Positions 8,895 to 16,803 of a stretch of 64,000 nt of DNA are shown piece after piece (the stretch's first letter is position 1; each line of letters opens with the position of its first letter). Source of the DNA: Agarivorans sp. Toyoura001 (GTDB taxonomy: Bacteria > Pseudomonadota > Gammaproteobacteria > Enterobacterales > Celerinatantimonadaceae); contig NZ_BJEQ01000001.1 in NCBI RefSeq assembly GCF_005405585.1, positions 186,001 to 250,000 on the forward strand, read 5' to 3'. Position numbers and translations under genes: made by a program. The notes under the pieces were generated by a model. The model was not told the origin of the DNA. It made no database searches and saw only the letters and a program-made list of their open reading frames with translations.

Positions 8895-9167
8895 ATGGCC
8901 TTAAAGATCAGCAAAAAATGCATTAACTGCGACATGTGCGAGCCAGAGTGCCCCAACCAAGCTATTTCTTACGATGGCATTATTACGGTTATCGACCCAG
9001 AGCGCTGCACCGAATGTAAAGGCCACTACGAGCGCCCTACTTGCATTGATGTATGCCCAATAGATTGCATTGCCGTAGACCCTGCACACAAAGAGACCGA
9101 AGACCAACTTTACGATAAGTTTGTGGCGCTGCACGGCGAACTACTTATTGCTAAAGGTTCCGCTTAG
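8895..9167 (+). CDS. yfhL: YfhL family 4Fe-4S dicluster ferredoxin
   Basis: 90 residues with two Fe-S cysteine sets. The first begins CINCDMCEPEC. The second runs from RCTEC through a spaced segment (KGHYERPT) to CIDVCPIDC, the spacing that distinguishes YfhL-type ferredoxins from simple bacterial ones. Length agrees with E. coli YfhL (86). It is a cytoplasmic electron carrier; the physiological partner is not established. A terminator follows directly, so it is monocistronic. Confidence 0.93.
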   Translation: MALKISKKCINCDMCEPECPNQAISYDGIITVIDPERCTECKGHYERPTCIDVCPIDCIAVDPAHKETEDQLYDKFVALHGELLIAKGSA

Positions 9168-9193
9168 GCTTAATTGCCCACTGCTAAACTAAC

Positions 9194-9221
9194 AAGCCGC
9201 AGCTAACCGTTGCGGCTTTTG
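9194..9221 (+). terminator. Rho-independent terminator after yfhL
   Basis: AAGCCGCA (9194-9201) pairs with TGCGGCTT (9211-9218) and runs into a T tract. Confidence 0.8.
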
Positions 9222-9493
9222 TTTATCTACTGGTGCTTAGCAAACACTATAGTTTAACTACTTACAGCAAAGCTTGTTAACACGCTCCAGCGAAAGAAGA
9301 GCCAGCCGACTATCAAAAGTCTTTAACGTGTTGCAACCCAAAGTGCGTTTTAGAGTTGATACCCAGCTATGTCTGCTTAAATCAAAGCGGAAGCTTAAAT
9401 GGGGTCTAAATAGACGCTAAATGCTCGGAAATAACCATAAAATAACGCATACTGAGCCAATCCAATAAAAAGAATATAGCAGTAACAACCAGC
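9222..9493. other. Intergenic region before the Old Yellow Enzyme gene
   Basis: No gene is visible. It contains CAAAGCTTGTTAAC at 9268-9281, which recurs at 10877-10890 on the other side of the next gene. Confidence 0.4.
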
Positions 9494-10738
9494 ATGAATG
9501 CAATTAAGCTCAGTGAACCTTTTTCCCTTAGTAATGGCCAAGTGATTAAAAATCGCCTGTTTAAATCAGCGATGAGTGAACAGCTCGGCGATAAGCAACA
9601 TAACCCTACTACCGGCGTAGTAACCCTATATCAGCGTTGGGCAAAAGGTGGAATTGGTTTAGCGATTACCGGTAATGTAATGGTGGACAGATCTGCACTG
9701 GGTGAACCCAAAAATATTGTTTTAGATGAGCAAAGTGACTTAGCGTTATTTAGACATTGGGCTGAGGCAGGAAAACAAAATGGCTCACAAATATGGATGC
9801 AACTTAACCACCCAGGTAAACAAATCCCGACATTTTTATGCGAGCAGCCAGTTGCACCTTCTGCTATATCGTTAGGGCATGGATTAGAAAAAAGCTTTAA
9901 TACTCCGCGTGAACTAAATGATACCGAGATCCATGAAATTATTAATAAATTTACCACCAGTGCCAAGCTTGCAAAACAAGCCGGCTTTACTGGGGTACAA
10001 ATTCATGGCGCTCATGGTTATTTAGTTAGCCAGTTTTTGTCCTCGAGGCACAATCAACGCAGCGATAAATGGGGTGGTTCATTAAACAATCGACTTCGAT
10101 TTGTGCTCGAAGTCTATCGCGCAATCCGCAAAGAGGTAGGTGATGACTTTTCGGTTGGTATTAAGCTTAACAGCGCCGACTTTATGAAAGGCGGCTTCAC
10201 TGAAGAAGAATCAATGCAGGTTGTGCAAACACTCAGTGATAATGGTATCGATTTAATCGAAATATCGGGTGGCACCTACGAAAGCCCTTCTATGATGGGG
10301 TCTAAAAATAAAAGTGACCCGGTAAAGGCAAGCACCATAAAACGTGAAGCCTATTTTATGGATTACATGGTAAAAGTTAGAACATTGGTTAGCACACCAT
10401 TAGTGGTAACGGGTGGCTTTAGAACTGGACCAGCAATGAATGAAGCTCTAAGTACATCGGCCACAGACTTTATTGGCATTGCACGAACCATGGCTGTTGA
10501 CCCCGATTTTCCCAATAAGTTAATAGAAAACCCAAACCACGGAATGCCGCTAATTGTGCCTACCACTGGCAAACCTGCGCTAGACAAAATGGCAATGGTA
10601 GGGCTGGTATGGTACGAACACCAAATGTGGCGTATTGCTGCAGGTAAAAATGCCGATCCTAAATTAAGTGCACTTGGTGTGGTATGTAAAACCATCTTAA
10701 GTGCCGGCTGGCTGGCGTTTAAAAAGCGCAGGGCTTAG
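9494..10738 (+). CDS. NADH:flavin oxidoreductase, Old Yellow Enzyme family
   Basis: 414 residues forming an FMN-binding TIM barrel. Visible landmarks are the N-terminal KNRLFKSAMSE strand, the QLNHPGKQ segment, the substrate-binding HGAHGYLVSQFLS motif, the SDKWGGSLNNRLRF signature, and the FMN-phosphate segment DFIGIARTMAVDPDFP. It lacks the C-terminal Fe-S/FAD extension of 2,4-dienoyl-CoA reductase, so it belongs to the short NADH-oxidase-like branch. It likely reduces activated C=C bonds; the physiological substrate is unknown. It stands alone, with long spacers on both sides. Confidence 0.88.
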   Translation: MNAIKLSEPFSLSNGQVIKNRLFKSAMSEQLGDKQHNPTTGVVTLYQRWAKGGIGLAITGNVMVDRSALGEPKNIVLDEQSDLALFRHWAEAGKQNGSQIWMQLNHPGKQIPTFLCEQPVAPSAISLGHGLEKSFNTPRELNDTEIHEIINKFTTSAKLAKQAGFTGVQIHGAHGYLVSQFLSSRHNQRSDKWGGSLNNRLRFVLEVYRAIRKEVGDDFSVGIKLNSADFMKGGFTEEESMQVVQTLSDNGIDLIEISGGTYESPSMMGSKNKSDPVKASTIKREAYFMDYMVKVRTLVSTPLVVTGGFRTGPAMNEALSTSATDFIGIARTMAVDPDFPNKLIENPNHGMPLIVPTTGKPALDKMAMVGLVWYEHQMWRIAAGKNADPKLSALGVVCKTILSAGWLAFKKRRA

Positions 10739-10758
10739 CCAGTAAAACCGATAAAGAA

Positions 10759-10790
10759 ACAGAACGTAATTAATCCACGTTCTGTGTCTT
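10759..10790 (+). terminator. Possible terminator after the Old Yellow Enzyme gene
   Basis: ACAGAACGT pairs with ACGTTCTGT across an 8- to 9-base loop. The following tract (GTCTTCTT) is only moderately T-rich. Confidence 0.45.
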
Positions 10791-11254
10791 CTTGGGAATG
10801 GTTTAACTATTAGCTTACTGGGCATGTTTAACTAACAGAGCCATACCACAACTGTCAGCGTGTTAGCTCATCGCCCCAAAGCTTGTTAACTTGATGCTGC
10901 TTTCCCTTGGCAGCTGTATTGGATTTCACCTCTCGACGACGTCATTTTTCTTTAGCGACCAAAGATAAACGAAGCAAAAAGAAAGGTCGCCCTGCATTAT
11001 CTTTATCCTACGTTCCTCAGTGCCAAGCGCACCTGCGCAACTCGCTACGCTCAATCAGTGCTCGGCTTAATCGCTTGTCACTTCCGCGACTCGGCGATAG
11101 TGAATGAAAGGGGCAAGTGAAAGCTAACATGCAAATGCCCCAAAGTGAGTTTAGTTAGCTCACTGCGAAAGTTGTTTCAACCTTCATTTGACCAAGTTTT
11201 TGTAATGTGGTTTGCTAATCAAATCTACATTAGATATTGGATTTAAGGTAATAA
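10791..11254. other. Intergenic region upstream of the KAP-like NTPase gene
   Basis: A TTG-started frame (10907-11107) is open but reads as low-information basic protein (RRR, KDKRSKKKGR, RNSLRSISARLNRL) and looks like non-coding sequence. An interrupted inverted repeat GGGGCA...TGCCCC lies near 11110-11141. The base composition drops toward the NTPase gene. Confidence 0.4.
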
Positions 11255-12913
11255 ATGAGTGACTTAGCAAAACAAATTACTGACGTGTTTGAGAACTGCT
11301 CTCTTGCGCCAATTGTCCTGTTGGATGGTGCTTGGGGAGTTGGCAAAACTCATTTTATAACTCATGAATACAGCACGCACTCAGATCAAGATTGCTTACT
11401 AATATCGGTGCTAGGTGTCCAATCGTTACAGCAGTTTCACGAGAAGCTAATAGGAAGATACTTGTCTTTAGCTGGCGAGTCTGAATCAGACACGGCAGAA
11501 AAAACCGTAAGCATATTTTCAAAAGCTGTTAGTGCACTTGGTGATGTTACAAAATCCAGTCAATTGATTGAGTCAGTGTCTGGCTTAGTGAAACAATCCA
11601 TAATTTCAAAAATTAACGACGTGACAATTATCGTTGATGACCTGGAACGTATTGAAGATGGCTCTCTAGCATCCCTTATACTTGGGGACCTATATGATAT
11701 GTGCAGTTCCGAAAGCAGCATTAAAGCAATAGTGGTTATGAATGATTCGAAGTCATCAGTCAGTAAGTCTCTTATCGAAAAGGTAATTTGCTGGAAATTT
11801 AAGTATGAGATCTCTAGTGAAAATGCATTCGATATCGCTTTCAGAACTTTAGATGTTTCCCCTGACATTCAACGTTTTATGATTAAACGATTAGATGAGA
11901 TACAGCCTTTGAACTTACGAGTACTTATTAGGCTATGTGACAGGATGAAACAGGTGTCTAGAATGCTAGACTCTATGGAGGATGAAATTGATGTCGAGAG
12001 TTCTAAGCAAACGCTTTTCCATAAAATGCTATACCTTTCTTTTTTGCATCATCAACAAGATCAAGGTTTGGATGAAATAGTTGAACAAATCAATACTATA
12101 TGCATGCATGATGAGCAAGATGAACGCCATCCATTTTATAAGCAATACATATTTCATGATGAAAGCAATTCATTTGTTGAGTTTACACTTGGCTGTTTAT
12201 CGAGACCATTGCGAGATTCTGACCTACATAATCTTCACCCAAAAACTAATGAGTTATCAGATTTCATTCATGCGAAAGGGTTAAGTAGGTATTCTGATGA
12301 AGAGCTTGAAGTAAAAATATCATCTTTAATTGATTATGTATCGAATGAAACCAACCCATCGCTGAGCTTATGGTATAGCGCCGTTAATTTCCTTGCCTAT
12401 TTATACTCATTGGATGCATCTAACGACGAACGATTATCTAATATCGTCAACATAGCTCAAGAAAGGCTTGAGTACATAACTCCGTCAGAAGAGCGACATT
12501 TTCAAACTTTTTCTTGTAATTCTGGTTTACCAAAAAATATCGATGAGTTGAGGTCATACTTCAAGGAAAAAGAGAGTAAAGATAATCATGCTCAACTTAT
12601 CGAAGAAATAGTTACATCAAAATGGATCGAAGTTGACAGAAAAGCATATACGCATGCAACTAATTGTCAGGAGCCACTGACTTTAAAGGCGGATGATTGG
12701 CTTGATGCTATCGGCAAATGGGATCATCATGACCTAGAGCTATTTTGGGATTTCTGTATAGAGGTTCATCGAGTCAGTAGCCTCGACCAATTTTTTGGAA
12801 AAGACAATAGAGAGCAATTACCAATTCTACTGAAGTTACAGTTAGATTCGATGACTCCGTGCTTACGGAAGGGATTACTTACAAGAATTTATAATTTGTT
12901 GTCCGCAAGCTAA
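11255..12913 (+). CDS. Orphan KAP-type P-loop NTPase, candidate accessory/defence gene
   Basis: 552 residues. Walker A is GAWGVGKT (residues 25-32) and Walker B is VTIIVDDLER (123-132); the hhhhDDL[DE]R pattern is characteristic of KAP/STAND-type NTPases. No signal peptide or membrane segment is seen, and the spacing between Walker A and B is short, so this is a soluble form lacking the membrane insertion of classical KAP proteins. The C-terminal half (about 250-552) is predicted helical and I recognise nothing in it. The gene is visibly AT-richer than its neighbours and sits alone between two long spacers, as horizontally acquired cargo often does. KAP NTPases include PifA, the F-plasmid phage-exclusion protein; a defence role here is inference. 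Confidence 0.75.
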   Translation: MSDLAKQITDVFENCSLAPIVLLDGAWGVGKTHFITHEYSTHSDQDCLLISVLGVQSLQQFHEKLIGRYLSLAGESESDTAEKTVSIFSKAVSALGDVTKSSQLIESVSGLVKQSIISKINDVTIIVDDLERIEDGSLASLILGDLYDMCSSESSIKAIVVMNDSKSSVSKSLIEKVICWKFKYEISSENAFDIAFRTLDVSPDIQRFMIKRLDEIQPLNLRVLIRLCDRMKQVSRMLDSMEDEIDVESSKQTLFHKMLYLSFLHHQQDQGLDEIVEQINTICMHDEQDERHPFYKQYIFHDESNSFVEFTLGCLSRPLRDSDLHNLHPKTNELSDFIHAKGLSRYSDEELEVKISSLIDYVSNETNPSLSLWYSAVNFLAYLYSLDASNDERLSNIVNIAQERLEYITPSEERHFQTFSCNSGLPKNIDELRSYFKEKESKDNHAQLIEEIVTSKWIEVDRKAYTHATNCQEPLTLKADDWLDAIGKWDHHDLELFWDFCIEVHRVSSLDQFFGKDNREQLPILLKLQLDSMTPCLRKGLLTRIYNLLSAS

Positions 12914-13120
12914 GATTTCTTAGGCTGTGGGGACTTTGATTGGTAGCTTGAATATTTTGAGTTAAAAAAGGTTATTCGGGACATTTCCCTATTGAAGATC
13001 GTAACAAGCTTTTGTCCAGAAACGAGTTAGGCTTTTAAGCATCTTCGCGTACCAACACTTCCCTTTTACCAAACCCAAAAGCAGTTCCATAAACTATAAA
13101 ATAGAAGGCTCAAGCCTGCA

Positions 13121-13798
13121 TTAAGCAAACAGCGGTACAATTAGCGGGCAAAGCAGCGCGCTAAAGGTGGCACTAAGTACTAAAGCCAATGCGCCGTAAG
13201 CGCCATGTTGGTGGCCTTCTTCGGCGATTCTTGCGGTGCCTAAGGCGTGGCAAGCGGTGCCCATAGCAATGCCTTGCGCTTTGCTTGAATGCACACCACA
13301 TAGTTTTAATACTGGAATACCAACTACCGCCCCCACCAAGCCGGTAATCAGAACAGCAATGGCGGTTAATGCTGGCTCACCCGCCACTTGCTCACTAATA
13401 AGAACTGCAATTGGTGTGGTAACCGACTTGGGTGCTAGTGAGGCGGCTATTTTCGGCGAAGCACCTACCATTAACGCCATTGCTACCGTTGAGCTAATAG
13501 CAACAGCGGCCGCTACCAATATGGTAATAGCAATACGTGGTAACTCTGACTTTATCTCATAAAGCTGCTTGTAAAGCGGCACACCTAAGGCCACCACTGC
13601 TGGCTCTAATAGCTTACTTAGCCAACCACTGTATTGGTTGTAATCGGCAAAAGGGATATCTAAGGCCAGTAAGGCTATAACCAAAATAGTTAGGGTAATA
13701 AGAACCGGATTAAGCCAGGTAACAGAAAAGCGCTGCTGAAAATGCTTAGCGGCAATAAATAAGGCAATAGTGAGTGGAAGATAGAGGAAGTTAATCAT
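13121..13798 (-). CDS. lrgB: LrgB family membrane protein
   Basis: 225 residues with about six or seven hydrophobic segments. The signature region VTTPIAVLISEQVAGEPAL and the C-terminal GTACHALGTARI are characteristic of LrgB/CidB/YohK. The start codon overlaps the lrgA stop by one base (13798). LrgAB was first described as an antiholin-like pair and is now known in some bacteria to take up or exchange pyruvate. Here the pair lies back to back with a D-lactate dehydrogenase gene, which favours a role in pyruvate/lactate overflow. Confidence 0.9.
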   Translation of the reverse strand: MINFLYLPLTIALFIAAKHFQQRFSVTWLNPVLITLTILVIALLALDIPFADYNQYSGWLSKLLEPAVVALGVPLYKQLYEIKSELPRIAITILVAAAVAISSTVAMALMVGASPKIAASLAPKSVTTPIAVLISEQVAGEPALTAIAVLITGLVGAVVGIPVLKLCGVHSSKAQGIAMGTACHALGTARIAEEGHQHGAYGALALVLSATFSALLCPLIVPLFA

Positions 13799-14214
13799 TA
13801 TTTAGCATCCTCATTTACCGCTGATTGCTGGGTATTATTTGAGTCGCTTTTTAGCTCCCAATGCTGGTAAAGCTTACCAATTACCACTAACAATATTAAG
13901 GTAGCGAAGGCACAGGTGACCAACATAGCCGGCAGAGCCTGTAATAAAGTTTCAATGTGCTCCACTAAGCCGATGCTAATAGGCACAAACAACAGGGACA
14001 TCCAGCGCACAAATTGATTAGCGGTACGCTCTACCCAAGCCAGCTTTACCCAACGGAGTTGCAAAGCTGTAGTAAGCAGCAACATACCCATAATGCTTGC
14101 AGGGAGAAGGTTTCCGCTAAGTTCGCCCAGCCAACGACCAAGCCATAAAGCGGCATAAATAACCAATAGGCCGGAGGCAATTTCTAGAACAGCTGATTTC
14201 TGAAACTTTCTCAT
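13798..14214 (-). CDS. lrgA: LrgA/CidA family membrane protein
   Basis: 138 residues with four hydrophobic segments. The motif LPASIMGMLLL and the following FVRWMSLLFVPISIGLVEH segment are family hallmarks. It is the first gene of the lrgAB pair and overlaps lrgB by one base. AGAAG precedes the ATG by a few bases. It shares a 92-bp divergent promoter region with ldhA. Confidence 0.88.
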   Translation of the reverse strand: MRKFQKSAVLEIASGLLVIYAALWLGRWLGELSGNLLPASIMGMLLLTTALQLRWVKLAWVERTANQFVRWMSLLFVPISIGLVEHIETLLQALPAMLVTCAFATLILLVVIGKLYQHWELKSDSNNTQQSAVNEDAK

Positions 14215-14306
14215 AACTTCTGTCGACTTTTGTTATTCAATGACGCTATTATGTAATAAAATTACAAAACAAGCTATCGTTAGCTACTATTGTTTTAGGA
14301 GCCGCT

Positions 14307-15317
14307 ATGAAGATCAGTTTTTTCAGCGCTAAGCGCTACGACCGTGACCATTTTGATGCACAAAATACTTCTTCAGCCATTAGCATAGAATATTTCGACA
14401 TCGCCTTGTCTGCTAAAACGGCGCGTTTAGCGCATGGCGCAGATGCAGTATGTGCCTTTGTAAACGATGACCTGTCGGCAGCAACCTTAGAAGAGCTGCA
14501 CAATCACGGCATTAAATTGGTATTGCTGCGTTGTGCCGGTTTTAATAATGTTGATTTAGCTAAAGCAGAACAGCTAGGCATTACCGTTTCTCGAGTACCT
14601 GCCTACTCGCCAGAAGCTGTGGCCGAACACGCCATAGCATTAATGATGACGCTAAACCGCCGTATTCACAAAGCCTACCAACGAACCCGCGATGCCAACT
14701 TCTCGTTAGAAGGGTTAACCGGCATGAACATCTTCGGTAAAACCGCTGGGGTAATAGGTACCGGCAAAATTGGCTTGGCTACTGCGCGTATTTTAAAAGG
14801 CTTTGGCTGTAAAGTTATCGCCTTTGACCCTTATCCAAACCAAGCAGCAATTGATTTGGGTATTGAATACGTGACTATGGCAGAGCTTTTGGCACAATCA
14901 CAAATCATTAGCTTGCACTGCCCACTTACCGCCGAAAATACTTATTTAATTGGTAAATCTGCCTTTAGCCAAATGCAAAAAGGCACCCTGCTTATTAACA
15001 CGAGTCGCGGAAAATTGGTGGATTCTACAGCCTGTATTGAAGCGCTAAAAGACGGCACCTTAGGCGGCTTAGCTTTAGATGTGTACGAGCATGAAAAAGA
15101 GCTGTTCTTTGAAGACTTGTCAGCTGAAGTGATCCTTGATGACGTATTCCGCCGCTTGTCGGCTTGTCATAACGTTATCTTTACTGGCCACCAAGCCTTC
15201 TTAACCCAAGAAGCCTTGCAGAGCATTGCCGACACAACTTTGCTTAACGTAAAAGCATTTAGCGAAGGCCAACGTAGCGGAAATGAAGTCACCGCTGAAG
15301 TGATAGATAACAGCTAA
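14307..15317 (+). CDS. ldhA: D-lactate dehydrogenase (2-hydroxyacid dehydrogenase)
   Basis: 336 residues, close to E. coli LdhA (329). Landmarks are the N-terminal KISFFSAKRYD, the Rossmann motif GVIGTGKIG, the catalytic arginine in INTSRGKLVD, the acidic YEHEKELFFED loop and the catalytic histidine in IFTGHQAFLT. It reduces pyruvate to D-lactate with NADH in the cytoplasm. GGAG lies about 6 bases before the ATG. It is divergent from lrgAB and ends at a clear terminator. Confidence 0.93.
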   Translation: MKISFFSAKRYDRDHFDAQNTSSAISIEYFDIALSAKTARLAHGADAVCAFVNDDLSAATLEELHNHGIKLVLLRCAGFNNVDLAKAEQLGITVSRVPAYSPEAVAEHAIALMMTLNRRIHKAYQRTRDANFSLEGLTGMNIFGKTAGVIGTGKIGLATARILKGFGCKVIAFDPYPNQAAIDLGIEYVTMAELLAQSQIISLHCPLTAENTYLIGKSAFSQMQKGTLLINTSRGKLVDSTACIEALKDGTLGGLALDVYEHEKELFFEDLSAEVILDDVFRRLSACHNVIFTGHQAFLTQEALQSIADTTLLNVKAFSEGQRSGNEVTAEVIDNS

Positions 15318-15349
15318 CGCGCCAAACGCGACGAAACAAACCGAAAAAC

Positions 15350-15380
15350 AAAAGGCAGCACAATAAGTGCTGCCTTTTTA
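15350..15380 (+). terminator. Rho-independent terminator after ldhA
   Basis: AAAGGCAGCA pairs with TGCTGCCTTT around a 7-base loop, followed by T residues. Confidence 0.88.
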
Positions 15381-15403
15381 GTTATTAGAGAAGCAAGTAA
15401 CGG

Positions 15404-15670
15404 CTAACCTGCTGTGCGCTCATCTTTGAGCTTGCCGCTATAAATACACATGGCCGAATTATAGTCGTTGTAGGCAATCGCATAATTAAAATCACAATAA
15501 TAAGTTGGCTCTTTAGTGGCAATGGCATCGCCGGCTTTACACTGATTATTTAAGCCCTCTACCAATGAGTCGCCTAGCGATCCCATACAGGCTTCGCCAG
15601 TGGGAGTCGCTTGAGAATTTCATCCGCTTACCGCCAATACACCGATGATGAATAGTACTGCTTGTTTCAT
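15404..15670 (-). pseudogene. Small four-cysteine lipoprotein gene with UGA in place of the lipobox cysteine codon
   Basis: An ATG at 15670, with AGGA 6 bases upstream, opens MKQAVLFIIGVLAVSG. Codon 17 is TGA (15620-15622), exactly where VSG-Cys would complete a lipobox. The frame continues without interruption through NSQATPTGEAC to a stop at 15404, with four cysteines in the mature part (EAC, NQC, YYC, AMC). A single base change from TGC or TGT explains the TGA, so the simplest reading is a recent nonsense mutation or a base-call error in a small periplasmic lipoprotein. An internal ATG at 15586 would leave no signal peptide. A strong hairpin begins 9 bases after the TGA. Function unknown. 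Confidence 0.65.
15577..15610 (-). other. Stable hairpin immediately downstream of the in-frame UGA
   Basis: On the minus strand GCGA-c-TCCCA pairs with TGGGA-TCGC, enclosing GGC-GAA-GCC: 4 bp, a one-base bulge, 5 bp, an internal loop and 3 bp. It starts 9 bases after the TGA. Position and size resemble a bacterial SECIS, but the apical loop is GAA and lacks the usual GU. Confidence 0.6.
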
Positions 15671-15781
15671 TAAAATTCCTATTTATCAAATAAAAGCAGC
15701 GCTACTTTAGCAACAAACCCTATTTAAAAATAGCATTTAAATCAATAGCTTAACCTAATTACCAAAGCATGCTAAATCGGC

Positions 15782-16681
15782 TCATGTCTGACCCGACAAC
15801 AAACATTGATCTCTTAACCAGCGATGCGCTGGGTCATTAGTACGAGAAGGATGCCAATACATGCTCACCACTATTTGCGCAGGCAAAAAGTCTGCACGTA
15901 AGGGTTTTAAGCCAAAGTGCTGGCAATGCTTAGAGGCTAATCGCTCAGGTAATATGCCCATGCAATCACTTTGGGCTATCAGCGGTAACATGTCCATAAT
16001 GCCGCTCGCCTGCCAGGCAACCCGCCTCTCTGTTAGGCCCGCTATTCCCATGTCACCGAGGTAGCCGAATTTTTGCTCCGGCTGGGAGTGAATGACATGT
16101 TGCTCACTCAAATATTGCTCTAGATTAATTTCACTACCACTTATTCTTGGGTGCTGCGCTCTGCACACCACCGCTAACTTATCTTGCATGACCACTTGCG
16201 AGCGTAAATTGGGGTAGCGGTTTGATTCAGCTTCAATCAGCAAATCACATTGATGGGTGCGCAATAAGCTGATCATATCTTGCCCAAACAAAGGTTCGGT
16301 TTTTACCGAGGCCAACGGGGCTTGTTCAAATAAGCGTTTTGATAACTGAGGAAATAACGTGAAACTGAATACGCTTAAAGCCGCAATAGTAAACTGGCGT
16401 TGGCATTTAGCCGGATTAAAGTGGCGTTGCTCTGGCAACATATGAGCAATACTTTCTACCGAGTTGGCCAAGGCAGGATAAATATCCATGGCATAGGGGG
16501 TGGGCTCTACACCGTGGCTACCGCGAGTAAACAAGTTATCTTTAAAAATGTCGCGCAAGCGAGTTACGCTCTGGCTCACAGCCGATTGGCTAATGCCCAA
16601 CCGTTTGGCTGCCTTACTGTAATTTCGCTCTTCCACTATCGCCACAAAAGTAGGAATTAAACTGTAGTCTGAATGCTTCAT
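15782..16681 (-). CDS. LysR family transcriptional regulator
   Basis: 299 residues. The N-terminal winged helix is clear (FVAIVEERNYSKAAKRLG then SQSAVSQSVTRLRD and LFTRGSHGVEPT), followed by a substrate-binding domain of the type 2 periplasmic fold. It is divergently transcribed from the alkylsulfatase gene across a 122-bp gap, the classical LysR arrangement, so it most likely controls that gene and its own expression. The inducer is unknown. No anomalies. Confidence 0.88.
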   Translation of the reverse strand: MKHSDYSLIPTFVAIVEERNYSKAAKRLGISQSAVSQSVTRLRDIFKDNLFTRGSHGVEPTPYAMDIYPALANSVESIAHMLPEQRHFNPAKCQRQFTIAALSVFSFTLFPQLSKRLFEQAPLASVKTEPLFGQDMISLLRTHQCDLLIEAESNRYPNLRSQVVMQDKLAVVCRAQHPRISGSEINLEQYLSEQHVIHSQPEQKFGYLGDMGIAGLTERRVAWQASGIMDMLPLIAQSDCMGILPERLASKHCQHFGLKPLRADFLPAQIVVSMYWHPSRTNDPAHRWLRDQCLLSGQT

Positions 16682-16718
16682 GAGTTAAGAATTCTGATTT
16701 TCATTCATCAATTATTAG

Positions 16719-16737
16719 ATATCTTATATCACATATC
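16719..16737. promoter_or_regulatory. Triple ATATC repeat in the LysR/alkylsulfatase intergenic region
   Basis: ATATC occurs three times at a 7-bp period (16719, 16726, 16733). It lies between the divergent genes and could be part of the regulator's binding region. Confidence 0.35.
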
Positions 16738-16803
16738 AGCAAAGCGATAATGCTTTGGCGTAGCTTAGTGCCAACTTAAACGTAAACAAGGCCTAGCTTC
16801 GAT

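Noticed and set aside
10907-11107. 66-codon TTG-started frame
   Set aside because: Composition is unlike a folded protein, there is no clear ribosome site, and it sits in spacer; listed only as intergenic content.
12914-13120. Possible insertion-sequence remnant after the KAP gene (GGGACATTTCCCT area, about 12978-12990)
   Set aside because: The short inverted repeat is not accompanied by any transposase fragment or target duplication.
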